Source of the DNA: CALIZF01 sp046292445
Lineage (GTDB): Bacteria > Pseudomonadota > Alphaproteobacteria > Rhodobacterales > Rhodobacteraceae
NCBI GenBank assembly: GCA_046292445.1
Contig: JBKBQT010000008.1
Span: 1 to 64,000, forward strand
Reading direction: 5' to 3'
Length of the DNA stretch: 64,000 bases
Under the pieces are notes generated by a model. It did not search any database, had not been told where the DNA came from, and worked only from the letters and a program-made list of their open reading frames with translations. A program made the position numbers and the translations under genes. Numbering within the stretch: position 1 is the stretch's first letter; each line of letters begins with the position of its first letter. Below are positions 39,008 through 47,497 of the stretch, in pieces.

Positions 39008-39219
39008 CCCACCGTCTCGATCCCGTTGTCGGTCAGGATGGCACGGGCGCGAAAGTGATCCTCGCGCCGCACCAGAAGGCGCCGCGGCAGGATGCCGATG
39101 GAGCCCTCCAGAACGCTCATGTGGACGTCCATGGCATAGGGCTCTATATCCTCGCCACGAAGCAGGGCCTCGGCAAAGGCGATCACGGTGGGGTCGTTCG
39201 TGCGCAGAAGTTCCTTCAT
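39004..39219 (-). CDS. DUF2007 protein
   Basis: This 71-residue protein (MKELLRTNDPTVIAFAEALL then RGEDIEPYAMDVHMSVLEGS) is a typical DUF2007 protein, a small ferredoxin-like fold that may act as a regulatory signal-transducing domain. It overlaps the methyltransferase start by four bases. It is divergent from the polyprenyl synthase gene, 54 bp away, so that short space must hold both promoters. Confidence 0.88.
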   Translation of the reverse strand: MKELLRTNDPTVIAFAEALLRGEDIEPYAMDVHMSVLEGSIGILPRRLLVRREDHFRARAILTDNGIETVG

Positions 39220-39273
39220 CCTGAACCTGTAACCGGCCGGCCCCGCGCCTGTCGAGACGCAAGGATAGTCGCC

Positions 39274-40275
39274 ATGGGCCTCGATACTGGCGCAAAGAAG
39301 CCGCACGACCGGCTGGCCGAGGCGCTGGCAGGCGACATGGCGGCGGTCAACGCGCTCATCCGCGCGCGGATGGCGTCCGAACACGCCCCCCGCATCCCCG
39401 AGGTGACGGCGCATCTGGTCGAGGCGGGGGGCAAGCGGCTGCGCCCGCTGCTGACGCTCGCGGCGGCGCGGCTCTGCGGCTATGGCGGGGACCACCACAT
39501 CCGCCTTGCCGCGACCGTGGAGTTCATCCATACCGCCACGCTCCTGCATGACGACGTGGTGGACGAGAGCGAGCGCCGGCGCGGGCGGCCGACGGCCAAC
39601 CTTCTGTGGGACAACAAGAGCTCGGTTCTGGTGGGCGATTACCTCTTTGCCCGGTCCTTCCAGCTCATGACCGAGACCGGCAGCCTGCGGGTCATGGCGA
39701 TCCTGTCGGATGCCGCGGCGACCATCGCCGAGGGCGAGGTGCTGCAACTGACGGCGGCGCAGAATCTCGGCACCGGCGAGGACACCTATCTGCGCGTCGT
39801 GCGCGGCAAGACGGCGGCGCTGTTTGCCGCCGCGACCGAGGTGGGCGGGGTGATCGCCGGTGCGCCGCAGGCGCAGGTCGATGCGCTGCGCGCCTACGGC
39901 GATGCGCTCGGCGTGTCGTTCCAGATGGTCGATGACCTGCTCGACTACGGCGGCACGACCGAGGCGATCGGCAAGAATGTCGGCGACGATTTCCGCGAAC
40001 GCAAGGTGACCCTGCCGGTCATCAAGGCGCTGGCGCAGGCCGATGCCGAGGAACGGGCGTTCTGGGTTCGTGTGATCGAGAAGGGGGACCAGCGCGAGGG
40101 CGATCTTGCCGCGGCACGGGCGATCCTGGTGCGGTGCGGCGCACTCGCGGCGACGCGGGCGGCCGCGCTCGACTGGGCCGGCCGGGCGCGGGCGGCGCTG
40201 GCGGCCTTGCCGGCGCATCCCCTTCGCGGAATGCTGGACGATCTGGCCGAGTTCGTCGTGGCGCGGATCGCCTGA
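39274..40275 (+). CDS. ispB: Long-chain polyprenyl diphosphate synthase (ubiquinone side chain)
   Basis: The 333-residue enzyme has GGKRLRPLL, the first aspartate-rich motif LLHDDVVDESERRRGRPT (D93, D94, D97), the GDYLFARSF segment and the second motif MVDDLLDYGG. This is the trans-prenyltransferase pattern of octaprenyl/decaprenyl synthases that make the quinone side chain. Chain length cannot be read with certainty, but alphaproteobacteria of this group usually make ubiquinone-10. The start at 39274 follows AAGGATAGTCGCC. Confidence 0.9.
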   Translation: MGLDTGAKKPHDRLAEALAGDMAAVNALIRARMASEHAPRIPEVTAHLVEAGGKRLRPLLTLAAARLCGYGGDHHIRLAATVEFIHTATLLHDDVVDESERRRGRPTANLLWDNKSSVLVGDYLFARSFQLMTETGSLRVMAILSDAAATIAEGEVLQLTAAQNLGTGEDTYLRVVRGKTAALFAAATEVGGVIAGAPQAQVDALRAYGDALGVSFQMVDDLLDYGGTTEAIGKNVGDDFRERKVTLPVIKALAQADAEERAFWVRVIEKGDQREGDLAAARAILVRCGALAATRAAALDWAGRARAALAALPAHPLRGMLDDLAEFVVARIA

Positions 40276-41214
40276 TCAGCGCGGCGCGGCGGCGCGGCGT
40301 AGGCGGTCGTTGACCGCCCGTCCGAGGCCGGTTTCCGGCACCGGCGCCACGGCGATCCGTCCATTCGGCCCGGCCAGCGCATCGGCCGCGCGCAGCAGGT
40401 CGAACAGGCGCGCGGCCGCCTCGGCAAGATCGCCGCCCGGCGACAGGCTCAGCCCCGCGGGGCCCGGCCCGAAGCCCACCCAGACCTCGCCCGCCTCGGG
40501 CGCCGCGGCATCGAGGCGCAGCCGCGCGGCCGGCGCGTAATGCGATGCAAGCTGCCCCGGCGCGGTGATCCCCGGCCCCGCCGCGTCCAGCGGCACGCCC
40601 AGCACCGCCTCGGCCGCCTCGACGGTCACGCCGCCGGGGCGCAGCAGGCGCACCCGGCCCCCCTCGATGCCGAGGATGGTCGATTCCACCCCGACCGCGC
40701 AGGGCCCGCCGTCGAGCACCGCCGCGATGCGCCCCGCAAGCCCCTCCATCACATGCGCCGCCCGTGTCGGGCTGACCCGGCCCGAGGGGTTTGCCGAGGG
40801 CGCGGCGAGCGGCGCCCCGCAGGCGCGCAGCAGCGCCTGCGCCAGCGGATGAGCGGGCACGCGCAGCGCCACCGTCGCAAGCCCCGCCGTCACCCCCGGC
40901 GCCAGCCCCGCATCCGCGCGCAGCGGCAGCACGAGCGTGAGCGGCCCCGGCCAGAACGCCGCCGCAAGGCGTGCCGCCACGGGCGGGACATGCGCCAGAC
41001 CCGCCGCCGCCGTCGCATCGGGGACATGGACGATCAGCGGATTGAACGCGGGCCGCCCCTTGGCCGCATAGATCGCCGCGACCGCATCGGCCCGCCGCGC
41101 ATCGCCGCCGAGGCCATAGACCGTCTCGGTCGGGAAGGCGACGGTCGCGCCTTCTGCGAGAAGGGCCGCCGCCTCGGCGATGCCTGCGGGCGTGGGGGGG
41201 ATAAGGCGGGTCAC
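40276..41214 (-). CDS. L-threonylcarbamoyladenylate synthase (Sua5 type)
   Basis: The 312-residue protein has the YrdC core (FPTETVYGLGGDARRADAVA, YAAKGRPAFNPLIVHV, SANPSGRVSPTRAAHV) plus the C-terminal Sua5 domain (ITAPGQLASHYAPAARL), so it is the long Sua5/YwlC form. It makes threonylcarbamoyl-AMP from threonine, bicarbonate and ATP for the t6A37 tRNA modification. It is convergent with the polyprenyl synthase gene and directly abuts its stop. It appears complete. Confidence 0.92.
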   Translation of the reverse strand: MTRLIPPTPAGIAEAAALLAEGATVAFPTETVYGLGGDARRADAVAAIYAAKGRPAFNPLIVHVPDATAAAGLAHVPPVAARLAAAFWPGPLTLVLPLRADAGLAPGVTAGLATVALRVPAHPLAQALLRACGAPLAAPSANPSGRVSPTRAAHVMEGLAGRIAAVLDGGPCAVGVESTILGIEGGRVRLLRPGGVTVEAAEAVLGVPLDAAGPGITAPGQLASHYAPAARLRLDAAAPEAGEVWVGFGPGPAGLSLSPGGDLAEAAARLFDLLRAADALAGPNGRIAVAPVPETGLGRAVNDRLRRAAAPR

Positions 41215-41363
41215 GGCTGTCCTGTGACGCTGCGTCAGACGCGGGGCGGGTTGCGGCGGCGCAGCATTCGCGGCACGCTGCGTGCTGGCCGGGTTCTACG
41301 CGCGGCGGCGCGGCGTGCCAAGCCGCATCCGGCCCCGCGCCGCCCCGAAGCACCGGAGGCCCC

Positions 41364-42398
41364 ATGGACGGCACCGCAAGCCCGCTGACCTTTCCCTTCG
41401 CGGCACCCGCGCCGGGCGAGGCCCAAGAGGTCGCCCCGGGCATCCTGTGGATGCGCATCCCGCTGCCCATGGCGCTCGACCATGTGAACGTGCTCGCGCT
41501 CGACGATGGCGACGGCTGGACGGTGATCGACACCGGCCTCGACACCGCCCGGACCCGGGCCGTCTGGACGGCGCTGGAGGCCGGCCCGCTGGCGGGCCGC
41601 CCCGTTCGCCGCCTTGTCGTCACCCATCACCATCCCGATCACATCGGATTGGCGGGCTGGTTCCAGGATCGCGGGGCAGAGCTTGTCACGACGCGCACTG
41701 CCTGGCTCTTTGCCCGGATGCTCACGCTCGATGTGCAGGAAACCGCGACGGCGCAGGCCCGCGCCTTCTGGCGCGATGCGGGCATGCCGGCGGCGATGCA
41801 GGCCGAAAAGGCCGCCGAGCGGCCGTTCAACTTCGCCGATGTCGTCGCGCCGATGCCGGTCGGCTATACCCGGATCCGTGACGGGCAGCGGATCCGCATG
41901 GGCGGGCGCGACTGGCTGGTGCGCACCGGCGACGGGCATGCGCCCGAACAGGCGACGTTCTGGTGCGCGGGCGAGGCCATCGTGATCGGCGGCGACCAGA
42001 TGCTGCCCGGCATTTCGGCCAATATCGGCGTCTATCCGACCGAGCCCGGCGCCGATCCCCTGACCGAATGGCTGGCCAGCATCGACCGCTTCGCACCCCA
42101 TGCCCGCGACGATCAGCTCGTGCTGCCCGGCCACAAGCTCCCCTTCCGGGGACTGCCGGCGCGGCTTGCGACGATGGCGGCCGAGCATCACGCCGGCCTC
42201 GACCGCCTGCTGGCGCATCTGGCCGTGCCGCGCGTGGCCGCCGACTGTTTCGTGCCGCTCTTCGGGCGCGAGGTCGGCGGCAGCGCCTACATGCTTGCGC
42301 TGGTGGAGGCGGTGGCGCATCTCAACCACCTTCTGGCCCGCGGGCGCGTCACCCGCACGCGCGGCGCGGACGGGGCCTGGCACTGGCGCGCGATCTGA
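41364..42398 (+). CDS. MBL-fold metallohydrolase
   Basis: This 344-residue protein has the metallo-beta-lactamase fold with the metal motif VVTHHHPDHIGLAGWF around residue 90, a later His in RTGDGHAPEQATFW, an Asp in VIGGDQMLPGIS, and a final LVLPGHKLPFRGLP. Its layout resembles glyoxalase II-like or beta-lactamase-like hydrolases of unknown substrate. The C-terminal 100 residues form a helical extension with a winged-helix look. It is alone between Sua5 and the oxidase subunit IV gene. Confidence 0.88.
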   Translation: MDGTASPLTFPFAAPAPGEAQEVAPGILWMRIPLPMALDHVNVLALDDGDGWTVIDTGLDTARTRAVWTALEAGPLAGRPVRRLVVTHHHPDHIGLAGWFQDRGAELVTTRTAWLFARMLTLDVQETATAQARAFWRDAGMPAAMQAEKAAERPFNFADVVAPMPVGYTRIRDGQRIRMGGRDWLVRTGDGHAPEQATFWCAGEAIVIGGDQMLPGISANIGVYPTEPGADPLTEWLASIDRFAPHARDDQLVLPGHKLPFRGLPARLATMAAEHHAGLDRLLAHLAVPRVAADCFVPLFGREVGGSAYMLALVEAVAHLNHLLARGRVTRTRGADGAWHWRAI

Positions 42399-42482
42399 CG
42401 GCATGGTGCCGCAGGGCCGTGACAGCCCCGGCGCGATCAGGTATCACCCCCCGGACAGACGGACAGCGAAAGGAACGGCGCA

Positions 42483-42617
42483 ATGGCCGAGCACAAGCCG
42501 GGCAACATGGACATCCGCACGCAGGAACGCACCTTCGCGTCCTTCCTGAAGTTCGTGCAATGGGGTGTCGGGATCAGCATCGCGGTCCTGCTGTTTCTTG
42601 CGCTCGCCAACAGCTGA
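42483..42617 (+). CDS. aa3-type cytochrome c oxidase subunit IV
   Basis: A 44-residue protein, MAEHKPGNMDIRTQERTFAS then FLKFVQWGVGISIAVLLFLA plus LANS, matches the short subunit IV of alphaproteobacterial aa3 oxidases: a charged cytoplasmic N-terminus with MDI-QE-TF and one membrane helix. GGAAAGGAACGGCGCA carries the ribosome-binding site. In this family the subunit is not essential for activity. It is not next to other oxidase genes here, which is usual. Confidence 0.9.
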   Translation: MAEHKPGNMDIRTQERTFASFLKFVQWGVGISIAVLLFLALANS

Positions 42618-42625
42618 CCATCCCG

Positions 42626-43243
42626 ATGCGCGTTCTCCTTGCGATCGCCGCCGTGCTGGCGCTGGCGGCGTGCGGCGCCGACTACACCCGCGCGCCCGAC
42701 GACGTCGTGGCGCGGGCACGCTATGTCCATGACGGCCCGCCGGAAATCGCGCTCGTCACCGTCATCAACAACCGGTCCGAAGAAGGGGCGCATGCCGCCC
42801 TCATCATCAACGCTTCGGAACGGGTGATCTTCGATCCCGCCGGCACATGGTATCATCCCTGGGCGCCGGTTCAGCACGATGTCCACTACGGGATCACCCC
42901 GCTGGTCGAGCAGCGCTATATCGAATACCACACGCGCATCACCTATCGCACCGTGGTGCAGCGGATGACGGTGTCGCCGGAACTGGCGGAAACGGTGATG
43001 CAGATCGCCCGGGGCTATGGTCCGGTCAACAAGGCGTTCTGCGGCGACAGCGTATCCGACATCCTCCGCCGTGCCGGGTTCGACGTGCCGCGCACGTTCT
43101 TTCCCAAGCAGATCATGAACGCCTTCGACAAGTTGCCGGGCGTGACGTCGGTCACCCATACCAGCGGCGATCCCGACGACAACAAGGCCAAGCTGCTGGC
43201 GCAGGAAGAGGAAGCGTTGCGGGCGCGTCGCACGGGCGGCTAG
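42626..43243 (+). CDS. Lipoprotein of unknown function
   Basis: The 205-residue protein has a lipoprotein signal (MRVLLAIAAVLALAACGADY, lipobox LAAC). The rest, with RARYVHDGPPEIALVTVINN then RSEEGAHAALIINASERVIF and later GPVNKAFCGDSVSDILRRAG, resembles a family of Rhodobacterales proteins that look like distant papain-like (NlpC/YiiX) domains. The Cys in FCGDS and the His in EEGAHAALI could be a catalytic pair. That is an inference. It starts 8 bp after the subunit IV gene. Confidence 0.75.
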   Translation: MRVLLAIAAVLALAACGADYTRAPDDVVARARYVHDGPPEIALVTVINNRSEEGAHAALIINASERVIFDPAGTWYHPWAPVQHDVHYGITPLVEQRYIEYHTRITYRTVVQRMTVSPELAETVMQIARGYGPVNKAFCGDSVSDILRRAGFDVPRTFFPKQIMNAFDKLPGVTSVTHTSGDPDDNKAKLLAQEEEALRARRTGG

Positions 43244-43569
43244 GCGCCGGCCGTGATCGCGAGCCAGAGCGCACCGGCCCCGCAGAGGATCGACAGCAGC
43301 GGGCGGCGCGTGACCATGCCCGCGGCGAGCGTCACGCCTGCCGCGATCAGCCGCGCCGCATCGGGCGTGCCGCCCGTGGCCGCCGGCCAGAGTACCAGCG
43401 GCGCCACCAGCCCCGGAATGACCGCGACCGCCGTGTAGCGCAGCAGCCGCTGGATGCCGGCGGGCAGGGGCCGGCTTCCCACAAGGCCGAGGAACGAGAA
43501 CCGGATCAGGAACGTCCCGACCCCGACGCCCAGGATGACCGCCCAGATCTCGCCCGCGCCGGCCGTCAT
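43240..43569 (-). CDS. azlD: AzlD-family branched-chain amino acid export subunit
   Basis: The 109-residue membrane protein, beginning MTAGAGEIWAVILGVGVGTF with LRYTAVAVIPGLVAPLVL, is an AzlD protein with four hydrophobic segments. AzlD works with AzlC to export branched-chain amino acids or analogues. It starts at 43569, overlapping the azlC stop by four bases, and its end overlaps the convergent lipoprotein gene by four bases. Confidence 0.9.
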   Translation of the reverse strand: MTAGAGEIWAVILGVGVGTFLIRFSFLGLVGSRPLPAGIQRLLRYTAVAVIPGLVAPLVLWPAATGGTPDAARLIAAGVTLAAGMVTRRPLLSILCGAGALWLAITAGA

Positions 43570-44282
43570 CCCGGCCCCCGCCGCGCGAGCCGGCGCTCGG
43601 TCGCGGCGCCGGCGGCCATCGCCAGCGGCGCGGCCAGCAGCAGGCCGAGGTTGTAGGGCAGCCCCGCCCCCGCGAGGGCGACCGTCACCGACACCGCCGC
43701 CGCCACCAGATGCGGAAGGCTGCGCAGCATCGGCGCAAAGAGCGCGATGAAGGTGATGGGCAGCGCGAAATCGATCGGGATCGAGGCCGGGATCGCCGTG
43801 CCGGCCGTCGCCCCGACCAGCGTCGCGCCATACCAGACCGGGGCGACAAGCACCGTCACGCCAAGGTAATAGGCCAGCTTGCTCGACGCCGGCGCATCGG
43901 GCCGGCGGTCGTATTCGCTGGCCGCAGCGGCAAAGGACTGATCGGTGAGCAGATAGGCCACCAGCCCCCGCCGCCACAGCGGCCCGCCCCCCAGATGTGG
44001 CGTCAGGGCGGCCGAATACATCGCCATCCGAAGGTTCACCATCAGCGCGCTGGCGATCACCACGAGGGTCGGCGCGTTCTCGGCCAGAAGCTGCACCGCC
44101 GCGAACTGCGATGCGCCGGCGATCACGAAGATCGAAAATCCCATGACCTGCGCGAGGCTCAGCCCGGCATCCGTGCCGACCACCCCGAAGAGGAGCGCGA
44201 AGGGCACGAGGATCACGAGGAACGGCAGGGCATCGCGCGCGCCCCGCCAGAAGGCCCTGCGCGCGTTGTCGGGGTCGGTCAT
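43566..44282 (-). CDS. azlC: AzlC-family branched-chain amino acid exporter
   Basis: This 238-residue protein has the AzlC pattern: LPFLVILVPFALLFGVVGTD, GASQFAAVQLLAENAPTLVV, NLRMAMYSAALTPHLGGGPL and YLLTDQSFAAAASEY. It forms a LIV-E-type exporter with AzlD. The gene is divergent from the GNAT gene 90 bp away. It is complete with a normal length. Confidence 0.92.
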   Translation of the reverse strand: MTDPDNARRAFWRGARDALPFLVILVPFALLFGVVGTDAGLSLAQVMGFSIFVIAGASQFAAVQLLAENAPTLVVIASALMVNLRMAMYSAALTPHLGGGPLWRRGLVAYLLTDQSFAAAASEYDRRPDAPASSKLAYYLGVTVLVAPVWYGATLVGATAGTAIPASIPIDFALPITFIALFAPMLRSLPHLVAAAVSVTVALAGAGLPYNLGLLLAAPLAMAAGAATERRLARRGPG

Positions 44283-44372
44283 GGCGGCGGCGTTTCCCGG
44301 CAGGGCTGGTCAATGCCGGCGCGATACGCAACGATGCCGCGGGATGCAACCCGGGGCGCGCGAGACCGGCGC

Positions 44373-44966
44373 ATGACGCAGGGCTTCACCATTCGGACCG
44401 GCCTTCCGCCCGGCGCGCGCGCCGACGCCGCGCGGCTTTACTGGGAGGCGTTCGGGCCCAAGCTTGGCATCGTTCTGGGGCCCGAGGCGCGGGCGCTGCG
44501 GTTTCTCGACCGCGTGATGCAGGGCGATCATTGCCTTGTCGCCATCGCCGCGGATGGCACGCTTCTGGGCCTTGTCGGGTTCAAGACCGCCCGCGGCAGC
44601 TTTGCCGGCGGCGCGCCGGAGGATCTGCGCGCCGTCTATGGCCTCGTCGGCGGCACATGGCGCGCGCTGCTCATGGGCATGCTGTCGCGCGATGTCGAGA
44701 CCCGCCGGTTCCTGATGGACGGTTTGTGCGTCGCGCCGGCAGCGCGCGGGCAGGGCGTCGGCCGCGCGCTGATCGCCGCGATCTGCGCCGAGGCCGCGGC
44801 GCGCGGGCATGACGAGGTGCGGCTCGACGTGGTCGATACCAACCTGCGGGCAAGGGCGCTTTACGAGCGGATCGGGTTCCGCGCGATCCGCACGGAACGG
44901 ATCGGGCTCTTGCGTCTTGTCTTCCGGTTTCGCGCCGCAACGACGATGGTGCGGCCCGCCGCCTAA
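44373..44966 (+). CDS. GNAT-family N-acetyltransferase
   Basis: The 197-residue protein has the GNAT core: MDGLCVAPAARGQGVGRALI is the acetyl-CoA pyrophosphate loop (R/Q-x-x-G-x-G/A) and VRLDVVDTNLRARALYERIG then FRAIRTER is motif B. Acetyl acceptor unknown. Start ATG 44373 lies after GCGCGAGACCGGC, a weak site. It ends overlapping the convergent FkbM-type gene by four bases. Confidence 0.85.
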   Translation: MTQGFTIRTGLPPGARADAARLYWEAFGPKLGIVLGPEARALRFLDRVMQGDHCLVAIAADGTLLGLVGFKTARGSFAGGAPEDLRAVYGLVGGTWRALLMGMLSRDVETRRFLMDGLCVAPAARGQGVGRALIAAICAEAAARGHDEVRLDVVDTNLRARALYERIGFRAIRTERIGLLRLVFRFRAATTMVRPAA

Positions 44967-45778
44967 CCCTGCGGCAGCGTCACCCCGGGGGCGAGATACC
45001 AGTCGTCGAAAAGGCTTAGCCCCTCGAGCACGCGGCGATAGCCCGCGCCGGTCATCCGTGCATGGATCCCCGTGCGGTTGGCCGTGTAGTTGTGCTCGAC
45101 CGTGACGACCTGCGGCCGCCATCCCTCGAGGTCGAAGGCCGACAGGATCGCCAGCTCGCTTCCCTCGGTATCGACCGAAAGATACGCGAATCCCTTCGGC
45201 GCGCCGTGCCGCAGCAGCAGGTCATCGAGGCTGACGGTCGGCACGTCGTATTCCGCCGCGCCCCTGCGCGCGCGGGCATGCCCGTCGCCGCCCGCGAACC
45301 GCGCAAGGGTGGAAAGCTCGCCCTCGGCCGTTTCGGCAAAGCGCAGATGCTCGCCCGTCCGCTCCCAGACGCAATCGGTCTCGATCGCGGCACCGGGGCG
45401 GTTGCGGCGCAGCGCATCGTGCCAGCGGCGGGCAGGCTCGGCGAGGATCCCGCGCCAGCCGAAACCGGCCTCGAGCATCGCGGTATTGGACAGCGACAGC
45501 CCGTCGGTCGCGCCGAACTCGACAAAGAACCCGTCCCGCGGCGCGCCGAGCACATGCAGCGGCAGCGTGTCCTGGAACAACTGCGCCCGCGAGGCCCCGA
45601 GATGCGCCATCGCATGCATCAGGAACGCCCGTGTCGCCGGATCGGCCTCGTCGCGCAGCCGCTGGCGCATGTCGAGGCAGCGGTGCATGAGCCGCTCGGC
45701 GCGCGGATCGACCGGTCCGGTGCGGCGGCGGTTGCCGAAAGCGGCGGCGGCATCGGCAAGGCGGTCGGCGAGGGGCAT
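44963..45778 (-). CDS. FkbM-family methyltransferase
   Basis: The 271-residue protein has the FkbM pattern: FFVEFGATDGLSLSNTAMLE (motif I, with EFGATDG), RGILAEPARRWHDALRRNRP, then LDDLLLRHGAPKGFAYLSVD with TEGSELAILSAFD and VVTVEHNY. FkbM enzymes O-methylate sugars or other hydroxyl groups. It is followed by no glycan genes here, so the substrate is unclear. It begins 29 bp after the upstream gene on the same strand, suggesting cotranscription. Confidence 0.85.
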   Translation of the reverse strand: MPLADRLADAAAAFGNRRRTGPVDPRAERLMHRCLDMRQRLRDEADPATRAFLMHAMAHLGASRAQLFQDTLPLHVLGAPRDGFFVEFGATDGLSLSNTAMLEAGFGWRGILAEPARRWHDALRRNRPGAAIETDCVWERTGEHLRFAETAEGELSTLARFAGGDGHARARRGAAEYDVPTVSLDDLLLRHGAPKGFAYLSVDTEGSELAILSAFDLEGWRPQVVTVEHNYTANRTGIHARMTGAGYRRVLEGLSLFDDWYLAPGVTLPQG

Positions 45779-45807
45779 GGCACGCTCCGGCTGGACAAGG
45801 GCTGGGC

Positions 45808-46866
45808 TCAGTCGAACACGCCCGCCACGCGGCCGAACAGCATGAACGCCCGGGCGGTGCGGGTTTCGGCAAGGGCGGCGATGTCCTGATCGGACGCCAC
45901 CGGCTCGAACTGCTGGAAGCTGCGGTCGAACTGGCGCAGGAAATGGTGCGCGGCATCGCGGAACACCGGATCGGACCGCATCCGCCCGGCCGTCAGCGCG
46001 AGGCTCGAGCGGTCGCGGATCCCGCCGAGCGCAGCAAGGCCGCGCCCGCGTTCGCCCTGCGCAAAGCGGCGCCAGACCTCGGGCCGGGCGCGGTCGGGGC
46101 GCAGGTCGTCCATGTAGATGCCATCCTGCGCCAGCAGGGTGAGAACATCCTGCGCCGCCCGGATCAGCCGCCCGGTGTCGCGGTCGTCGAGGGCGGCGCG
46201 CAGGGCGCGGAACCCGTCGCGGTCCTCGGCCGAATCGGGGAAGTTGAGCGCGCGGACATAATCCTCGACCGGCAGCGGCGCGCGCGGCGGTTCGGGCACC
46301 GTGCCGAGCGCCAGCGCCGGCTGGTCCTCGGCCCCGGCCGGCGCCGCTGGGGCGGGCCGCGCGACGGTGCGCGGGGCGGGTGGTGCCGGGTCGCGGCGCG
46401 AGGCGAAGGTGACGATGGCCGTCTCGGTCTGCCGCGCGGCCGCCGCGATCTCGTCCAGCTTGCGCTCGACCGACCCGGCCTTGAGGCCCGCCGCCTGCGC
46501 CTGCTGCTGCTGGACATAGCTCGCCCGCATCGCATCGACCGCGATCTTGAGCCGCTCGGCCTCGTCACGCAAAGCGCGCACCGACCGCGCGGTGACGGCC
46601 GCCACCCAGATCACCGCGATCGGCAGGAACACCACGAACAGCGCCGTGATGATGCCGGGGCCGCGCAGCAGCGGGTCGGCCGCGACGCCCGCAGGATCGG
46701 TGCCCGCCGGATCGGTGAAGGTGAACCACGCGACAACCCCGCCCAGCCACAAAAGGCTGAGCATGCCCGCGACGATCTCGGTCGCCGTCACGCGCGCCGC
46801 CGACGGCGGCGGCGGCAGGTTCCGGCCGAGGTCGAGGGGCGGGCGGGTCTCGGTCGGGTCGGGCAT
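45808..46866 (-). CDS. Conserved membrane protein, Rhodobacterales type
   Basis: The 352-residue protein has two N-terminal membrane segments (IVAGMLSLLWLGGVVAWFTF and ITALFVVFLPIAVIWVAAVT). A coiled-coil part (RALRDEAERLKIAVDAMRAS, YVQQQQAQA), a Pro/Ala-rich linker and a helical C-terminal domain (FPDSAEDRDGFRALRAALDD to HHFLRQFDRSFQQFEP) follow. I recognise it only as a conserved uncharacterised protein of this bacterial group. Topology suggests a membrane anchor with a large soluble domain. It lies 22 bp from greA on the same strand. Confidence 0.75.
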   Translation of the reverse strand: MPDPTETRPPLDLGRNLPPPPSAARVTATEIVAGMLSLLWLGGVVAWFTFTDPAGTDPAGVAADPLLRGPGIITALFVVFLPIAVIWVAAVTARSVRALRDEAERLKIAVDAMRASYVQQQQAQAAGLKAGSVERKLDEIAAAARQTETAIVTFASRRDPAPPAPRTVARPAPAAPAGAEDQPALALGTVPEPPRAPLPVEDYVRALNFPDSAEDRDGFRALRAALDDRDTGRLIRAAQDVLTLLAQDGIYMDDLRPDRARPEVWRRFAQGERGRGLAALGGIRDRSSLALTAGRMRSDPVFRDAAHHFLRQFDRSFQQFEPVASDQDIAALAETRTARAFMLFGRVAGVFD

Positions 46867-46888
46867 GTCCTGTCCCGTGGCGCGTGGC

Positions 46889-47359
46889 TCAGCGATAGCG
46901 GACGCTCAGGATTTCATAGCTCTTGGCTCCGCCCGGCGTGCGCACGTCGACGCTGTCGCCCTCGTCCTTGCCGATCAGGGCACGGGCGAGCGGCGAGCGG
47001 ATGTTGAGCAGGCCCCGCTCGATATCCGCCTCGACCTCGCCAACGATCTGGTAGGTATGTTCCGCCTCGGTCTCGGCATCGACGATGGTGATCGTGGCAC
47101 CGAACTTGACCGACCCGGACAGCCGTGCGGGGTCGATCACCTCGGCGCGGCTGATGATCGCCTCGAGTTCCTTGATCCGGCCCTCGATGAAACTCTGTTT
47201 TTCCCGGGCGGCGTGGTATTCGGCATTCTCGCTCAGATCGCCATGCTCGCGCGCCTCGGCGATCGCCCGGATCACCGCCGGACGCTCCTCGGACTTGAGC
47301 CGGCGCAGTTCGTCGTCAAGCGCGGTGAACCCCGCGCGGGTCATCGGGATCTTCTCCAT
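46889..47359 (-). CDS. greA: Transcription elongation factor GreA
   Basis: This 156-residue protein has the GreA coiled coil MTRAGFTALDDELRRLKSEE with the acidic tip EAREHGDLSENAEYHAAREK, and the C-terminal FKBP-like domain (VKFGATITIVDAETEAEHTY, RSPLARALIGKDEGDSVDV). GreA makes RNA polymerase cleave backtracked transcripts. The start at 47359 (MEKIPMTRAGF) is set by family N-termini. A strong hairpin at 47382-47410 lies in its leader. Confidence 0.95.
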   Translation of the reverse strand: MEKIPMTRAGFTALDDELRRLKSEERPAVIRAIAEAREHGDLSENAEYHAAREKQSFIEGRIKELEAIISRAEVIDPARLSGSVKFGATITIVDAETEAEHTYQIVGEVEADIERGLLNIRSPLARALIGKDEGDSVDVRTPGGAKSYEILSVRYR

Positions 47360-47381
47360 CGGCGCCTTCCGCAAACGGCAA

Positions 47382-47410
47382 CGCCATGCCCCGGGGCTCG
47401 GGGCACGGCG
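47382..47410 (-). promoter_or_regulatory. Strong hairpin in the greA leader
   Basis: CGCCATGCCCCG (47382-47393) and CGGGGCACGGCG (47399-47410) pair over 11 of 12 positions with a 5-nt loop. It sits 23-51 bases upstream of the greA start on the minus strand. It lacks a U tract, so it may be a leader structure or an attenuator. Confidence 0.5.
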
Positions 47411-47497
47411 TGCACATGACATTAGCAGAACCGACCGGACGGGCGAATGCAAGGGCGATCGCGCGGTGCCGGCGGCGCTGCGCCGTTCGGGCGGGGT

